A program made the translations under genes and the position numbers. Positions 26,928-36,321 of a stretch of 64,000 bases of DNA are shown here, piece after piece. Each line of letters opens with the position of its first letter. The first letter of the stretch is position 1. The stretch is from assembly GCF_004217565.1 (NCBI RefSeq), contig NZ_SHLA01000001.1, forward strand, positions 3,410,001 to 3,474,000, written 5' to 3'. The DNA comes from Zhihengliuella halotolerans. GTDB taxonomy: Bacteria > Actinomycetota > Actinomycetes > Actinomycetales > Micrococcaceae. The notes under the pieces were generated by a model. The model worked only from the letters and a program-made list of their open reading frames with translations. It was not told the DNA's origin and did no database searches.

Positions 26928-27902
26928 GTGACGGAGAATGCAGAACGACCGGAAGTGGGGGCGGTAACCGACGAGATCGGCCACGCCGAACTCGATCGGT
27001 TGTACCGGGCTGCGCAGATGTACTACGAGCAGGGCGCCACGCAAGCGCAGGTCGCCGAGCAGCTGCAGGTCTCGCGGCCGTCGATCAGTCGCATGCTCGG
27101 GGAGGCCCGGCGTCTGGGGATCGTGGAGATCCGCGTGCACAAGCCGAGTGCGGTGGGCACGGATGCGCTCGCCGAGCAGCTACGCGATGCCCTGGGGCTC
27201 GACGAGGTGCATCTTGCGCCCGGAGACCAGTCCGGCCGGCTCGGTGCCGGGCTGGCGCCGGCGACCCGGCAGGCCCTGCGCGACGTCGCTCTCAATGCGG
27301 GCGATGTGCTGCTCGTCGCCTCAGGTGAGACGACCTACTCGCTGGCTCAGCAGCACCTGGGTGACTTCGGCGGGATCATCGTGGCCCCGGCCGTCGGCGG
27401 GCAGGCGGAGCCGGACCCGTGGCATCAGACCAACGAGGTCGTCCGGGCCTTCACGGCGGCCTCCGGCGGCTACCCGCACTACCTCTTCGCCCCGTCGATG
27501 CCGTCGGCGCCACTGCTGGAGGCCTTGCAGGACGACCCGGGATACCGGCAGATTGTCCAGGACTGGGAGACCGCCAAGGTCGCGATCGTCGGCATCGGCG
27601 CGCCGGCCCTCTCCCGTGAATCGATCTCCCGTTCCGTTCCGCGCGAGCACCCGAATCTGGAGCGCTCGGTGGGAGACGTGTGCCTGGCCTTCTTCGACGA
27701 GGAGGGGTGCGAGGTGGAGTTCCCGGGCAGTGAGCGCATGGTTCGGATCCCGCGGAGCACGCTGACGCGCATCCCGACGCGCATCGCGGTCGCCGTCGGC
27801 ACGCGCAAGGTCCCGAGCATCCGCGTTTCGGCGCGGTCCGGCTGGTTCAACGTCCTCGTCACGGACGAGGTGACGGCCCGCGCGATCCTGCACGCCGGAT
27901 GA
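26928..27902 (+). CDS. SorC/DeoR-family sugar-binding transcriptional regulator
   Basis: A 324-aa regulator: N-terminal helix-turn-helix (GATQAQVAEQLQVSRPSISR at about residues 33-52) and a C-terminal sugar-phosphate-binding domain (VLLVASGETTY; VGIGAPAL). This is the SorC type, as is EryD of erythritol operons. The GTG at 26928 is preferred because GGAGG lies 5 nt upstream; an ATG six codons earlier is an alternative. It is divergent from the tetritol operon with a shared palindrome, so the ligand is probably an erythrulose phosphate. Confidence 0.85.
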   Translation: MTENAERPEVGAVTDEIGHAELDRLYRAAQMYYEQGATQAQVAEQLQVSRPSISRMLGEARRLGIVEIRVHKPSAVGTDALAEQLRDALGLDEVHLAPGDQSGRLGAGLAPATRQALRDVALNAGDVLLVASGETTYSLAQQHLGDFGGIIVAPAVGGQAEPDPWHQTNEVVRAFTAASGGYPHYLFAPSMPSAPLLEALQDDPGYRQIVQDWETAKVAIVGIGAPALSRESISRSVPREHPNLERSVGDVCLAFFDEEGCEVEFPGSERMVRIPRSTLTRIPTRIAVAVGTRKVPSIRVSARSGWFNVLVTDEVTARAILHAG

Positions 27903-27909
27903 GCCGTTG

Positions 27910-28653
27910 CTAGGAGGCTGAGCCGTCGGCGAGGAAACCCCGCAGGAGTGCGGCGGTGCCCTCGAGATGCTCGAGCATCAGCGTGCGGGCCAGCGCCGAG
28001 TCGCCCGTGAGGATGGCCGTGGTGATCCGCGTGTGCTGTTCGTCGGAGTGGGCGATGTTCGTCTCCAGGAACGGGATGCGGTCCAGCAGCTGGCTCGTCG
28101 CCGCGCGCGCTTCCGCGACCGAGGCGGCGAGCATCGACGACCCGGAGAGCTCGGCGATGGTGACGTGGAAGCGGGCGTCCAAGGGGCGGTAGTGCGCCGG
28201 CTCTGCTGCGCGCAGCGCCTCCAGTGCGGCATTCAGTTCCGTGCGCTGGGCAGCCGTCAGTGCCGCCCGTGCGGCGAGCTCCGCGGCGGCCGGTTCGACG
28301 ACGGCGCGGTAGACCAGCACGTCCTCAACTCGCCCCTGGTCCTCGGAGCGCAGTTCAGCTGTCTCAGCGGGCGGCTCCGCGGCGACGAAGGCTCCGCCGT
28401 AGCGGCCGCGCTGAATGGTGATGAAGCCGGCGGCCTGAAGCTCCGCCAGTGCCTCCCGCAGCGTCGCCCGGGAGACACCGAGCGACTCGGCCAGCTCGCG
28501 CTCGGCGGGCAGTTTTCGCCCCGGCGCGAGGACGCCGAGCCGCATCCCGCGCAGGAGCTGCTCCATGGTCTCCTCGAAGACGTTGCCGCGCCGGACCTGC
28601 CCGAGGTGACGCAGCGGGCCCGCGGTCGTCGGCGTTTCCAGCTCTTCGGTCAT
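27910..28653 (-). CDS. GntR-family regulator (FadR/FCD type)
   Basis: A 247-aa repressor: winged helix at about 20-90 (LPAERELAESLGVSRATLRE) and an all-helical FCD ligand domain with its metal/ligand residues spread over VYRAVVEPAAAELAARAA, DARFHVTIAELSG and EQHTRITTAI. It is divergent from the permease of the gamma-glutamyl operon and has likely operators in the shared region, so it probably represses that operon. It ends 7 nt from the convergent SorC gene. Confidence 0.88.
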   Translation of the reverse strand: MTEELETPTTAGPLRHLGQVRRGNVFEETMEQLLRGMRLGVLAPGRKLPAERELAESLGVSRATLREALAELQAAGFITIQRGRYGGAFVAAEPPAETAELRSEDQGRVEDVLVYRAVVEPAAAELAARAALTAAQRTELNAALEALRAAEPAHYRPLDARFHVTIAELSGSSMLAASVAEARAATSQLLDRIPFLETNIAHSDEQHTRITTAILTGDSALARTLMLEHLEGTAALLRGFLADGSAS

Positions 28654-28731
28654 GTCCTCAGCATTCCACAGTGCGGAGGTACCTCAAAGGCCTGATTACA
28701 TACTTTTAACATGTGCATTCCTCTGAACCTG

Positions 28732-28790
28732 TTGACAGCATGCTGTGACGCGGTTCACGATAGGTGAGTTCAAAGGACTGAAAACAGTCC
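28732..28790 (+). promoter_or_regulatory. Promoter and two palindromes before the permease operon
   Basis: A consensus -35 TTGACA (28732-28737) is followed after 18 nt by a weak -10 CACGAT. A 12-bp perfect palindrome ACAGCATGCTGT (28735-28746) overlaps the -35, and an inverted repeat GGACTG-AAAA-CAGTCC (28775-28790) lies downstream of the expected transcription start. Either could bind the divergent GntR protein. Confidence 0.6.
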
Positions 28791-28825
28791 AATAACCATC
28801 GTTCGCTCACCGACAGCGAGGCATC

Positions 28826-30262
28826 ATGGCGCGGAAAACCCACATCGACTACCAGGACGTCGATCAGCACTACCTCGAACACCGGCAACTGAGGCGCGGC
28901 GCCGCAGGATGGATCCTGCTGGCCGGGCTCGGCGTCGCCTACGTCATCTCCGGCGACTTCTCCGGCTGGAACCTGGGCCTGGGCGTGGGCGGCTGGGGAG
29001 GCCTGCTCATCGCGTTCGTGCTCATGGGCATCATGTACACGGGCATGGTCCTCGGCCTCGCCGAGCTCTCGTCGACGCTGCCGACTGCGGGCGCCGGCTA
29101 CGGGTTCGCGCGCCGAGCGCTCGGGCCGCTCGGCGGCTTCGCCACCGGCATGGCCGTGCTCATCGAATACGCCGTGGCCCCCGCGGCGATCGCCACGTTT
29201 ATCGGCGGATACATCGAGGCGCTCGGCCTCTTCGGGATCACCAACTCGTGGCCGGTCTACCTGATCACCTATCTGGTCTTCATCGGCATCCACCTCCGCG
29301 GCGTCGGCGAGGCACTCAAGGTGATGTTCGGGATCACGGCCATCGCCGTCGTCGCCCTCGCCGCCACGGTCTTCGGCCTGCTGCCGAAGTTCGACGCGAC
29401 CCGGCTCTTCGACATCGTGCCCGACGGCTCTGTGGGCTCCAGCGCGTTCCTGCCGTTCGGCATCTCCGGGGTGCTGGCGGCCCTCGTGTTCGGCATCTGG
29501 TTCTTCCTCGCTGTCGAGGGCGTCCCGCTGGCCGCCGAGGAGTCGGCGAACCCCGCGAAGGACATGCCGCGCGGCATCATCACGGCGATGATGATCCTGC
29601 TCGTCTTCGGCGCCTTCATGCTCGTGCTCGTTCCCGGGGCAGCCGGAGCGGCGGCGATGAGCACTTCCGACTCGCCGCTGCCGGAGGCTCTGCGGGCGGC
29701 CCTCGGGCCGGACTCCGCACTCGCGGACTTCGTCAACTACGCAGGGCTCGCCGGGCTGATCGCGAGCTTCTTCTCGATCGTCTACGCGTACTCGCGCCAG
29801 CTCTTCGCCCTCTCCCGGGCCGGCTACCTGCCACGCTTCCTGTCGCTGACCTCCAAGCGACGCACCCCCTGGGTGGCCCTCCTCGTGCCCGGCACCATCG
29901 GCTTCGTCCTCGCGGCGGCGACGGGCGACGGCGGGCTGCTCATCAATATCGCCGTCTTCGGCGCCGCGGTCTCCTACGTGCTCCTGAATCTGAGCCACAT
30001 CGTCCTGCGGTTCAAGGAGCCGAACCTCGAGCGCGGCTACCGCACCCCTGGCGGCGTCGTGACGACCGGCATCGCCCTCGTCCTCGCCGTCGTGGCACTC
30101 GCCGCCACCTTCGTCGTCGACGTCTTCGCGGCGGGCATCACCGCCGTCGTCTTCCTCCTGGCCCTCGCCTACTTCTGGTTCTACAGCCGCCACCGGCTCG
30201 TCGCCTCGGCACCGGAAGAGGAGTTCGCGCTCATCGAACGTGAAGAAAGCAACCTGAACTGA
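28826..30262 (+). CDS. APC-family permease, ethanolamine permease-like
   Basis: A 478-aa carrier with about 12 membrane spans. The first span region AGWILLAGLGVAYVISGDFS and the stretch FFLAVEGVPLAAEESANPA are characteristic of the ethanolamine permease branch of the APC superfamily, while PuuP-like putrescine permeases are related. It is the first gene of the gamma-glutamylation operon; the ligase gene follows after 16 nt. Uptake of ethanolamine or a small amine is the likely role. Confidence 0.8.
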   Translation: MARKTHIDYQDVDQHYLEHRQLRRGAAGWILLAGLGVAYVISGDFSGWNLGLGVGGWGGLLIAFVLMGIMYTGMVLGLAELSSTLPTAGAGYGFARRALGPLGGFATGMAVLIEYAVAPAAIATFIGGYIEALGLFGITNSWPVYLITYLVFIGIHLRGVGEALKVMFGITAIAVVALAATVFGLLPKFDATRLFDIVPDGSVGSSAFLPFGISGVLAALVFGIWFFLAVEGVPLAAEESANPAKDMPRGIITAMMILLVFGAFMLVLVPGAAGAAAMSTSDSPLPEALRAALGPDSALADFVNYAGLAGLIASFFSIVYAYSRQLFALSRAGYLPRFLSLTSKRRTPWVALLVPGTIGFVLAAATGDGGLLINIAVFGAAVSYVLLNLSHIVLRFKEPNLERGYRTPGGVVTTGIALVLAVVALAATFVVDVFAAGITAVVFLLALAYFWFYSRHRLVASAPEEEFALIEREESNLN

Positions 30263-30278
30263 CCCCGTGAAGGAAACC

Positions 30279-31700
30279 ATGACACCGAACCACGTCACGA
30301 CCGCAACGACCGCGCAGACCGCCGCCGCGGACAGCCCGACCCGCAACGAGCGCATGCTCTCCGTCGAGCAGCTGACCCGCGACATCACCGACGGCGAGAT
30401 CGACTCCGTCATCCTCGCCTTCACCGACATGCAGGGCCGCCTGCAGGGCAAGGTCATCCACGGCGGGTTCTTCGCCGATTCCGTGCTCCGGGACGGCACG
30501 GAGGCCTGCAACTACCTGCTCGCCGTCGACACCGACATGAACACCGTCGACGGGTACTCGCTCACCAGCTGGGACACCGGCTACGGCGACATGGAGTTCC
30601 TGCTGGACTACCAGACCATCCGCCGCGTCCCGTACCTGGAGAAGACCGCCATCATCCAGGTGGATCTGGCGACCACCGACGGCCGGCCTGTCCCGGTCTC
30701 GCCCCGGTCCCTGCTGCGCGCGCAGCAAGACAAAGCGGCCGGGCGCGGGCTCAAGGCCCTCGCCGGGACGGAGCTCGAGTTCGTCATGTACGAGGACTCG
30801 TACGAGTCCGCCTCGGAGCGCGACTACCGGGGTCTCACCCCGGCGAACCGCTACAACGTCGACTACTCGATCCTTGGGTCGATGCGCGTGGAGCCGCTGC
30901 TGCGGGACATCCGCAACGCGATGTACGCGGCGGGCATGACAGTCGAGTCGGCCAAGGGCGAGTGCAACCTCGGCCAGCACGAGATCGCCTTCAAGTACGA
31001 CGACGTCGTCACCACTGGCGACAACCACACCTTCTACAAGCTCTCGGCCAAGCACATGGCCTCCCAGCGCGGGCAGTCGATCACGTTCATGGCCAAGCCC
31101 AACCAGCGCGAGGGCTCGAGCTGTCACATCCACATGTCGCTGCGCGGGCTCGACGGCTCGCTCGCGTTCTGGGACTCCGAGAAGGGGGAGCGCACCGCGC
31201 TGTACAACCACTTCATCGCCGGCATCCTCGCGACGATGCGCGAGTTCACGCTGTTCTACGCGCCAAACATCAACTCCTACAAGCGCTTCGCCAAGGGTTC
31301 GTTCGCGCCGACGGCGGTGGCCTGGGGACTGGACAACCGCACCTGCGCGGGACGCCTCGTCGGGGAAGGATACGGCGCGCGGATCGAGAATCGGCTCCCG
31401 GGCGCGGACGCGAACCCGTACCTGGCGATGTCCGCGATGCTCGCCGGCGGCCTCTACGGGATCGAGCACGAGCTCGAGCTGCCGGCGATGATGCAGGGCA
31501 ACGCGTACGACTCGGACGCCGAACACGTCCCGCACACGATGGCCGAGGCCCGCGACCTCTTCGCGAACTCGCAGATCGCCCGCGAGGTGTTCGGCGAGGA
31601 AGTGGTCAAGCACTACACGCACTACGCCGACATCGAGCTCGAGCAGTACAACGCGGCCGTGACCGACTGGGAAGTCAGGAGGGGATTTGAACGCCACTGA
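30279..31700 (+). CDS. Glutamine-synthetase-like gamma-glutamyl-amine ligase (GlnA4/PuuA type)
   Basis: A 473-aa GS-fold enzyme. Active-site markers are present: ELEF (metal), KGECNLGQHEIAF (metal and glutamate), GSSCHIHMSL (His of the ATP/metal site) and the KRFAKGSFAPTAVAWG stretch. It lacks the regulatory features of housekeeping GS. In this context it would join glutamate to an amine: GlnA4 of Streptomyces acts on ethanolamine, GlnA3 on polyamines, PuuA on putrescine. The start at 30279 has GAAGGA 4 nt upstream. It overlaps the hydrolase gene. Confidence 0.83.
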   Translation: MTPNHVTTATTAQTAAADSPTRNERMLSVEQLTRDITDGEIDSVILAFTDMQGRLQGKVIHGGFFADSVLRDGTEACNYLLAVDTDMNTVDGYSLTSWDTGYGDMEFLLDYQTIRRVPYLEKTAIIQVDLATTDGRPVPVSPRSLLRAQQDKAAGRGLKALAGTELEFVMYEDSYESASERDYRGLTPANRYNVDYSILGSMRVEPLLRDIRNAMYAAGMTVESAKGECNLGQHEIAFKYDDVVTTGDNHTFYKLSAKHMASQRGQSITFMAKPNQREGSSCHIHMSLRGLDGSLAFWDSEKGERTALYNHFIAGILATMREFTLFYAPNINSYKRFAKGSFAPTAVAWGLDNRTCAGRLVGEGYGARIENRLPGADANPYLAMSAMLAGGLYGIEHELELPAMMQGNAYDSDAEHVPHTMAEARDLFANSQIAREVFGEEVVKHYTHYADIELEQYNAAVTDWEVRRGFERH

Positions 31701-32490
31701 ACCGGCGGCGGGCGGCGCCTACCGCCCGCGTATCGGACTGACCACGTACTTCCAGCGCGCCAGCTGGGGCGTGTGGGACGGCACGGCCGCGATTGTTCCG
31801 GCGAGCTACGTGCACCGGGTCGTGGAGGCCGGGGGCACGCCCCTGCTGCTGCCGCCGCTCGGCACGGACCCGTCCGTCGTCGACCTTCTCGACGGGCTCA
31901 TCGTCATCGGCGGGGTCGACGTGGACCCGGCCGGATACGGGCAGGAACCGCACCCGACGACGGCGTCGCAACCGGAGCGCGACCTGCACGACGTCGCGCT
32001 GACGCGCGCCGCGATCGACGCCGCGCTGCCGCTGTTCGCGATCTGCCGCGGGATGCAGGTGCTCAACGTCGCCTACGGCGGATCGCTGCACCAGCACCTG
32101 CCCGAGATCGTGCCGGACGCGCAGCAGCGCTACCAGCCGGCCCCGGGGCGCTTCGGCACCGTCGACTTCGCCGTCGCTGACGGGACGCTCTCCTCGCAGC
32201 TGCTCGGCCCGGCCGCGAGCTCGCCCTGCTATCACCACCAGAGCCTCGACCGGGTCGCCGATCCGCTCGCGGTGACCGCCACCGCGGCGGACGGCACCGT
32301 CGAGATGGTCGAGATTCCGTCCGCGGCGGGATGGGTTCTCGGCACCCAATTCCACCCCGAGGAGAACGCGGAGGACCTGCGGCTCTTCACCGGCTTCGTA
32401 CACGCCGCCCGAACGTATGCCGAACGCCGCGGCCGCGCCCCGGCGCGCGGCACCGGAACCCCCGACGTCATGGAGGACGCCCCAGCATGA
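31687..32490 (+). CDS. Class I glutamine-amidotransferase-like gamma-glutamyl hydrolase (PuuD type)
   Basis: A 267-aa hydrolase with nucleophile Cys in [16 protein letters not shown] and the His-Glu pair in GTQFHPEEN. PuuD-type enzymes release glutamate from gamma-glutamyl compounds such as gamma-glutamyl-GABA. It starts at a TTG (31687) with AGGAGG 4 nt upstream, inside the end of the ligase gene, and its stop overlaps the aldehyde dehydrogenase start as ATGA. It would complete the pathway by removing the glutamyl group. Confidence 0.85.
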   Translation: MNATEPAAGGAYRPRIGLTTYFQRASWGVWDGTAAIVPASYVHRVVEAGGTPLLLPPLGTDPSVVDLLDGLIVIGGVDVDPAGYGQEPHPTTASQPERDLHDVALTRAAIDAALPLFAICRGMQVLNVAYGGSLHQHLPEIVPDAQQRYQPAPGRFGTVDFAVADGTLSSQLLGPAASSPCYHHQSLDRVADPLAVTATAADGTVEMVEIPSAAGWVLGTQFHPEENAEDLRLFTGFVHAARTYAERRGRAPARGTGTPDVMEDAPA

Positions 32491-33866
32491 ACACCTGCAC
32501 CGTCATCAACCCGGCTACCGGGCAGCGCATCCGCGACGTCCAGCTCGCCGATGTCGCAGAGACCGACGCGGTCATCGCCCGCGCTGCGGCCGCCTATCCC
32601 TCCTGGCGCGAGGTGGCCCCGGCCGAGCGCGCGCGGCTGCTGCGCCGGTTCGCGAACCTGGTGGACGAGAACATCGAGTCCCTCGCCCGGCTCGAGGTCG
32701 AAAACTCCGGCCACACGATTTCCAACGCGCGCTGGGAGGCCGGGAACGTCCGCGACGTGCTGAACTACTACGCCGGCGCGCCGGAGCGGAACTCCGGGCT
32801 GCAGATCCCGGTCGACGGCGGCGTGAACGTCACGTTCCGCGAGCCCCTCGGCGTCGTCGGCATCATCGTCCCGTGGAACTTCCCGATGCCGATCGCGGCG
32901 TGGGGCTTCGGCCCGGCGCTCGCCGCCGGAAACACCGTGGTGCTCAAGCCGGCCGAGCTCACGCCCCTGACCGCCATGCGCCTCGCGGACCTGGCGCTGG
33001 AGGCGGGGCTGCCGGAGGGCGTCTTCACAGTCATCCCGGGCAAGGGCTCGGTCGTCGGCGAGCGGTTCGTGACGCATCCGGACGTCCGCAAGGTCGTCTT
33101 CACGGGCTCCACCGAGGTGGGCCAGCGCATCATGGCCGGGGCGTCCGAGCAGCTCAAACGGGTCACGCTGGAGCTCGGCGGCAAGAGCGCGAACATCGTG
33201 TTCGACGACGCCGACCTCGCCCAGGCCGCGGCCAGCGCCCCCGGCGGCGTCTTCGATAACGCCGGCCAGGACTGCTGCGCCCGCTCGCGCATCCTCGTCC
33301 AGCGCAGCGTCTTCGACGAGTTCATGGCCCTGCTCGAGCCCGCGGTCAAGGCGGTGCGGGTCGGCGATCCGGCGCTCGAGGACACGGTCATGGGGCCGCT
33401 CGTCTCCGCCCGGCAGCGGGAGGCAGTCGCCGCGTTCGTGTACGACGACGCCGGCAACCTGCGCTCGGACGTCGCCTTCCAGGGCACGGCGCCCGACGGC
33501 GAGGGGTTCTGGTTCCCGCCCACCGTCGTCGTGCCGGCGGACCCGGGAGACCGGATCCTCTACGACGAGGTGTTCGGACCGGTCGTCGCCGTCGTGCCCT
33601 TCGAGGACGAGGCGGACGCGATCCGCATCGCGAACGACTCCGAGTACGGGCTCTCCGGGTCCATCTGGACCCGCGACGTCGGGCGCGCGCTGCGCGTGGC
33701 CCGCGGAGTGGAGGCCGGCAACCTGTCGGTGAACTCCCACTCTTCGGTCCGCTACTCGACGCCGTTCGGCGGCTTCAAGAAGTCCGGCATCGGCCGGGAG
33801 CTCGGCCCTGACGCGCTGGACGCGTTCACCGAGGTCAAGAACGTTTTCATCGACACCCAGTCCTGA
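32487..33866 (+). CDS. NAD(P)-dependent aldehyde dehydrogenase
   Basis: A 459-aa ALDH with the PWNFP loop, the general base Glu in LELGGKS, the catalytic Cys in [10 protein letters not shown] and the C-terminal [14 protein letters not shown]. It would oxidise the gamma-glutamyl aldehyde formed in the pathway (PuuC-like position). It overlaps the hydrolase gene as ATGA and precedes the SDR gene by 67 nt. Confidence 0.88.
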   Translation: MNTCTVINPATGQRIRDVQLADVAETDAVIARAAAAYPSWREVAPAERARLLRRFANLVDENIESLARLEVENSGHTISNARWEAGNVRDVLNYYAGAPERNSGLQIPVDGGVNVTFREPLGVVGIIVPWNFPMPIAAWGFGPALAAGNTVVLKPAELTPLTAMRLADLALEAGLPEGVFTVIPGKGSVVGERFVTHPDVRKVVFTGSTEVGQRIMAGASEQLKRVTLELGGKSANIVFDDADLAQAAASAPGGVFDNAGQDCCARSRILVQRSVFDEFMALLEPAVKAVRVGDPALEDTVMGPLVSARQREAVAAFVYDDAGNLRSDVAFQGTAPDGEGFWFPPTVVVPADPGDRILYDEVFGPVVAVVPFEDEADAIRIANDSEYGLSGSIWTRDVGRALRVARGVEAGNLSVNSHSSVRYSTPFGGFKKSGIGRELGPDALDAFTEVKNVFIDTQS

Positions 33867-33933
33867 GCCGGCGCCGCGTGCAGAGCGGTCCGCCGGCGGA
33901 GATCAAGCAGACACAGACAGCAAGGAGAGACGC

Positions 33934-34755
33934 ATGAGCGAGAACAACACGACGGGCGCCGCGGAAGCACCCTACGGCGGCCTGGTCACGAACCGGCTGG
34001 CCGGACGCGTGGCGACGATCACGGGCGGCGCGTCCGGCATCGGGCTGGCCACGGCCCGCCGCCTCGCCCACGAGGGCGCCAGCGTGGTCATCGCGGACAT
34101 CTGCGACGAGGAGACCGGTCAGCGGGCCGCAGCCGAGGTCGGCGGGCTGTTCGTGCGCACCGATGTGACGAGCGAGGACGACGTCGTCAACCTGTTCGCC
34201 AGCACCAAGGAGAAGTACGGGTCGGTGGACATCGCGTTCAACAACGCCGGCATCTCGCCGGCGGACGACGCCTCGATCCTGGACACGGGCATCGACGCGT
34301 GGCGGAAGGTGCAGGAGGTCAACCTGACGAGCGTGTACTACTGCTGCAAGCACGTCATTCCGTACATGAAGGAGCAGGGGAGGGGCTCGATCATCAACAC
34401 GGCCTCCTTCGTGGCGGTCATGGGCGCGGCGACCAGCCAGATCAGCTACTCGGCCTCCAAGGGCGGCGTCCTGTCGATGAGCCGGGAGCTCGGCGTGGAG
34501 TTCGCGCGCGAGGGGATCCGCGTCAACGCGCTGTGCCCCGGGCCGGTGAATACGCCGCTGCTCAAGGAGCTCTTCGCGAAGGATCCGGAGCGGGCGGCGC
34601 GCCGGCTCGTGCACGTTCCGCTGGGGCGTTTCGCCGAGCCGGACGAGCTGGCGGCGGCCGTGGCGTTCCTGGCCTCCGACGACTCGTCCTTCATCACGGC
34701 GAACCAGTTCCTGGTCGACGGCGGCATCGCCGGGGCGTACGTCACCCCGCTTTAG
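33934..34755 (+). CDS. Short-chain dehydrogenase/reductase of the gamma-glutamyl operon
   Basis: A 273-aa SDR with TGGASGIG, NNAG, catalytic Ser in NTASFVA, and YSASKGG. Ribosome site AAGGAG precedes the ATG. In an amine-utilisation operon lacking a PuuB-type FAD oxidase, this enzyme could oxidise the alcohol of gamma-glutamylethanolamide to the aldehyde. That role is inferred; similar SDRs are often annotated as 3-oxoacyl-ACP reductases. Confidence 0.82.
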   Translation: MSENNTTGAAEAPYGGLVTNRLAGRVATITGGASGIGLATARRLAHEGASVVIADICDEETGQRAAAEVGGLFVRTDVTSEDDVVNLFASTKEKYGSVDIAFNNAGISPADDASILDTGIDAWRKVQEVNLTSVYYCCKHVIPYMKEQGRGSIINTASFVAVMGAATSQISYSASKGGVLSMSRELGVEFAREGIRVNALCPGPVNTPLLKELFAKDPERAARRLVHVPLGRFAEPDELAAAVAFLASDDSSFITANQFLVDGGIAGAYVTPL

Positions 34756-34763
34756 AGGTACGA

Positions 34764-34804
34764 CGCCGGGCGGCCGCCTTCCCCGCGGGAGGCGTCGCCC
34801 GGCG
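34764..34804. terminator. Bidirectional hairpin terminator
   Basis: Outer arms CGCCGGGCG (34764-34772) and CGCCCGGCG (34796-34804) enclose a further imperfect GC-rich stem, between the convergent SDR and aldo/keto reductase genes. A T-run is lacking, as is usual in high-GC genomes. Confidence 0.55.
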
Positions 34805-34808
34805 CGCG

Positions 34809-35663
34809 TCAGGCGACGTCGTCGGGGTGGGATCCGCTGCGGAAGCCGCGGTCGAGCCCGGCGATGTGGCGCATCGTCTCCTTCTCCAGAGTGAACCCGA
34901 AGACGTCGGCGTTCTGCGCCATGCGCTCCGGCGTGCTCGCCTTGGGGAACACGATGGTGCCTTCCTGCAGGTGCCAGCGCAGCACGACCTGCGCGACCGA
35001 TACGCCGTGGGCGGCGGCGATGGCGGTGAGTTCGGGGTCGTCGAGCAGGCGGCCGCGCGCGAGCGGCGACCACGCCTCGGTGGCGATGCCGAGTTCGGCG
35101 TGCACCTCGCGCAGCTCCCGCTGCTGCAGCCACGGGTGCAGCTCCACCTGGTTCACGGCCGGCACGACGTCGGCGCTCTCGAGCAGGTGCCGCAGGTGCG
35201 CGGGCTGGAAGTTGGAGACGCCGATCGCGCGGACCAGGCCGTCGTCGTGCAGTTTCTCGAGGGCGCGGTACGTCTCTGTGTAGAGGCCGCGGGCGGCGCA
35301 CGGCCAGTGGATGAGGTAGAGGTCCAGGTAGTCGAGGCCGAGGTCGTTGCGGGTGGCCTCGAAGGCGCGCAAGGTGGAGTCGTAGCCCTGGTCGTCGTTC
35401 CACACCTTGGAGGTGACGAACAGGTCCTCGCGGGCCAGGCCGCCGTCGAACGCGGTGCGCAGGGCGCGGCCGACACCGGCCTCGTTGCCGTAGAGCGCGG
35501 CCGAATCGAGGTGCCGGTAGCCGGCGGCGAGGGCCTGGCCGACGATGGTCTCGGCCTCGTCTTCGGGCACCTTGTAGAGGCCGAACCCGAGCTGCGGGAT
35601 CGAGACGGACGACGTCAGCGGGACGGCGGGCGCGGGCAGGGGCGATGCGTTGGTGGAGGCCAT
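34809..35663 (-). CDS. Aldo/keto reductase
   Basis: A 284-aa AKR with the catalytic tetrad context: Asp in RHLDSAALYGNE with its Tyr, Lys in TSKVWN, His in LIHWP; and the C-terminal PKASTPERM NADPH site. Likely a 2,5-diketo-gluconate-reductase-type enzyme with broad substrate range. TACGAT lies 6 nt before the ATG, so the gene is probably leaderless. Convergent with the gamma-glutamyl operon. Confidence 0.88.
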   Translation of the reverse strand: MASTNASPLPAPAVPLTSSVSIPQLGFGLYKVPEDEAETIVGQALAAGYRHLDSAALYGNEAGVGRALRTAFDGGLAREDLFVTSKVWNDDQGYDSTLRAFEATRNDLGLDYLDLYLIHWPCAARGLYTETYRALEKLHDDGLVRAIGVSNFQPAHLRHLLESADVVPAVNQVELHPWLQQRELREVHAELGIATEAWSPLARGRLLDDPELTAIAAAHGVSVAQVVLRWHLQEGTIVFPKASTPERMAQNADVFGFTLEKETMRHIAGLDRGFRSGSHPDDVA

Positions 35664-35747
35664 GGACCGATCGTAGCCGGAGGGGCGGCTGCTGAATCAT
35701 GCGCGCGGGCGGGGAACCGGGGGTGGCCGGCTGGTATCTTGCGACGG

Positions 35748-36242
35748 GTGACCTACGTTCTTCGCGTCCCCGACCTGACCGATGCGCCCGAGATCGCCGA
35801 ATTGCACGTGTCGACGTGGCGGGAGACCTACGGGCGCCTGCTCCCGGATGACTTCTTCGATGAGGAGCACCTGGCGGGCCGCCAGCGGATGTGGAACCAC
35901 ATTCTCACCCGGCGGCCGGAGGGGCTGCGCGTGTGGATCGCGGAGACCGCCGGTCGGATCGTCGGCTTCGGCCTCGCCGGGCCGAGCTACGGCGCCGGAG
36001 GAGCGGCGTTGCCGCGCGAGTTGCAGTTGTTCGCGCTCTATCTCGCATCCGATCTCCACGGCTCCGGTGCCGGTCAGGAGCTGTTGGAGGCCGTGCTCGG
36101 TGACGATCCGTCGATGTTGTGGGTCGCCCGGGAGAACCCCCGGGCCATCGGTTTCTATCGGCGCAACGGGTTCGAGTTCGACGGTGTGGAGCAGGCCGAT
36201 CCAGCTGCGCCCAAGATCACGGATGCCCGGATGGTTCGCTAG
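35748..36242 (+). CDS. GNAT-family N-acetyltransferase
   Basis: A 164-aa acetyltransferase: N-terminal VPDLTDAPEIAELHVSTW, the CoA-binding segment LASDLHGSGAGQELLEAV (R/Q-x-x-G-x-G/A type) and C-terminal NPRAIGFYRRNGFEFDG. It starts at a GTG with TATCTT 7 nt upstream and no ribosome site, so probably leaderless. The substrate is not predictable. Divergent from the aldo/keto reductase gene. Confidence 0.8.
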   Translation: MTYVLRVPDLTDAPEIAELHVSTWRETYGRLLPDDFFDEEHLAGRQRMWNHILTRRPEGLRVWIAETAGRIVGFGLAGPSYGAGGAALPRELQLFALYLASDLHGSGAGQELLEAVLGDDPSMLWVARENPRAIGFYRRNGFEFDGVEQADPAAPKITDARMVR

Positions 36243-36321
36243 AATCTCGAGTCCCGGGCCGCATTGAGGTGCGTCCGGTCAGTATGGTCCACGCGTCGCA
36301 CAGGATGAATCGAGGATAAGC

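Noticed and set aside
30279-31700. Housekeeping glutamine synthetase
   Set aside because: It sits in an amine-catabolic operon with a PuuD-like hydrolase and a permease, and resembles the GlnA3/GlnA4/PuuA ligases.
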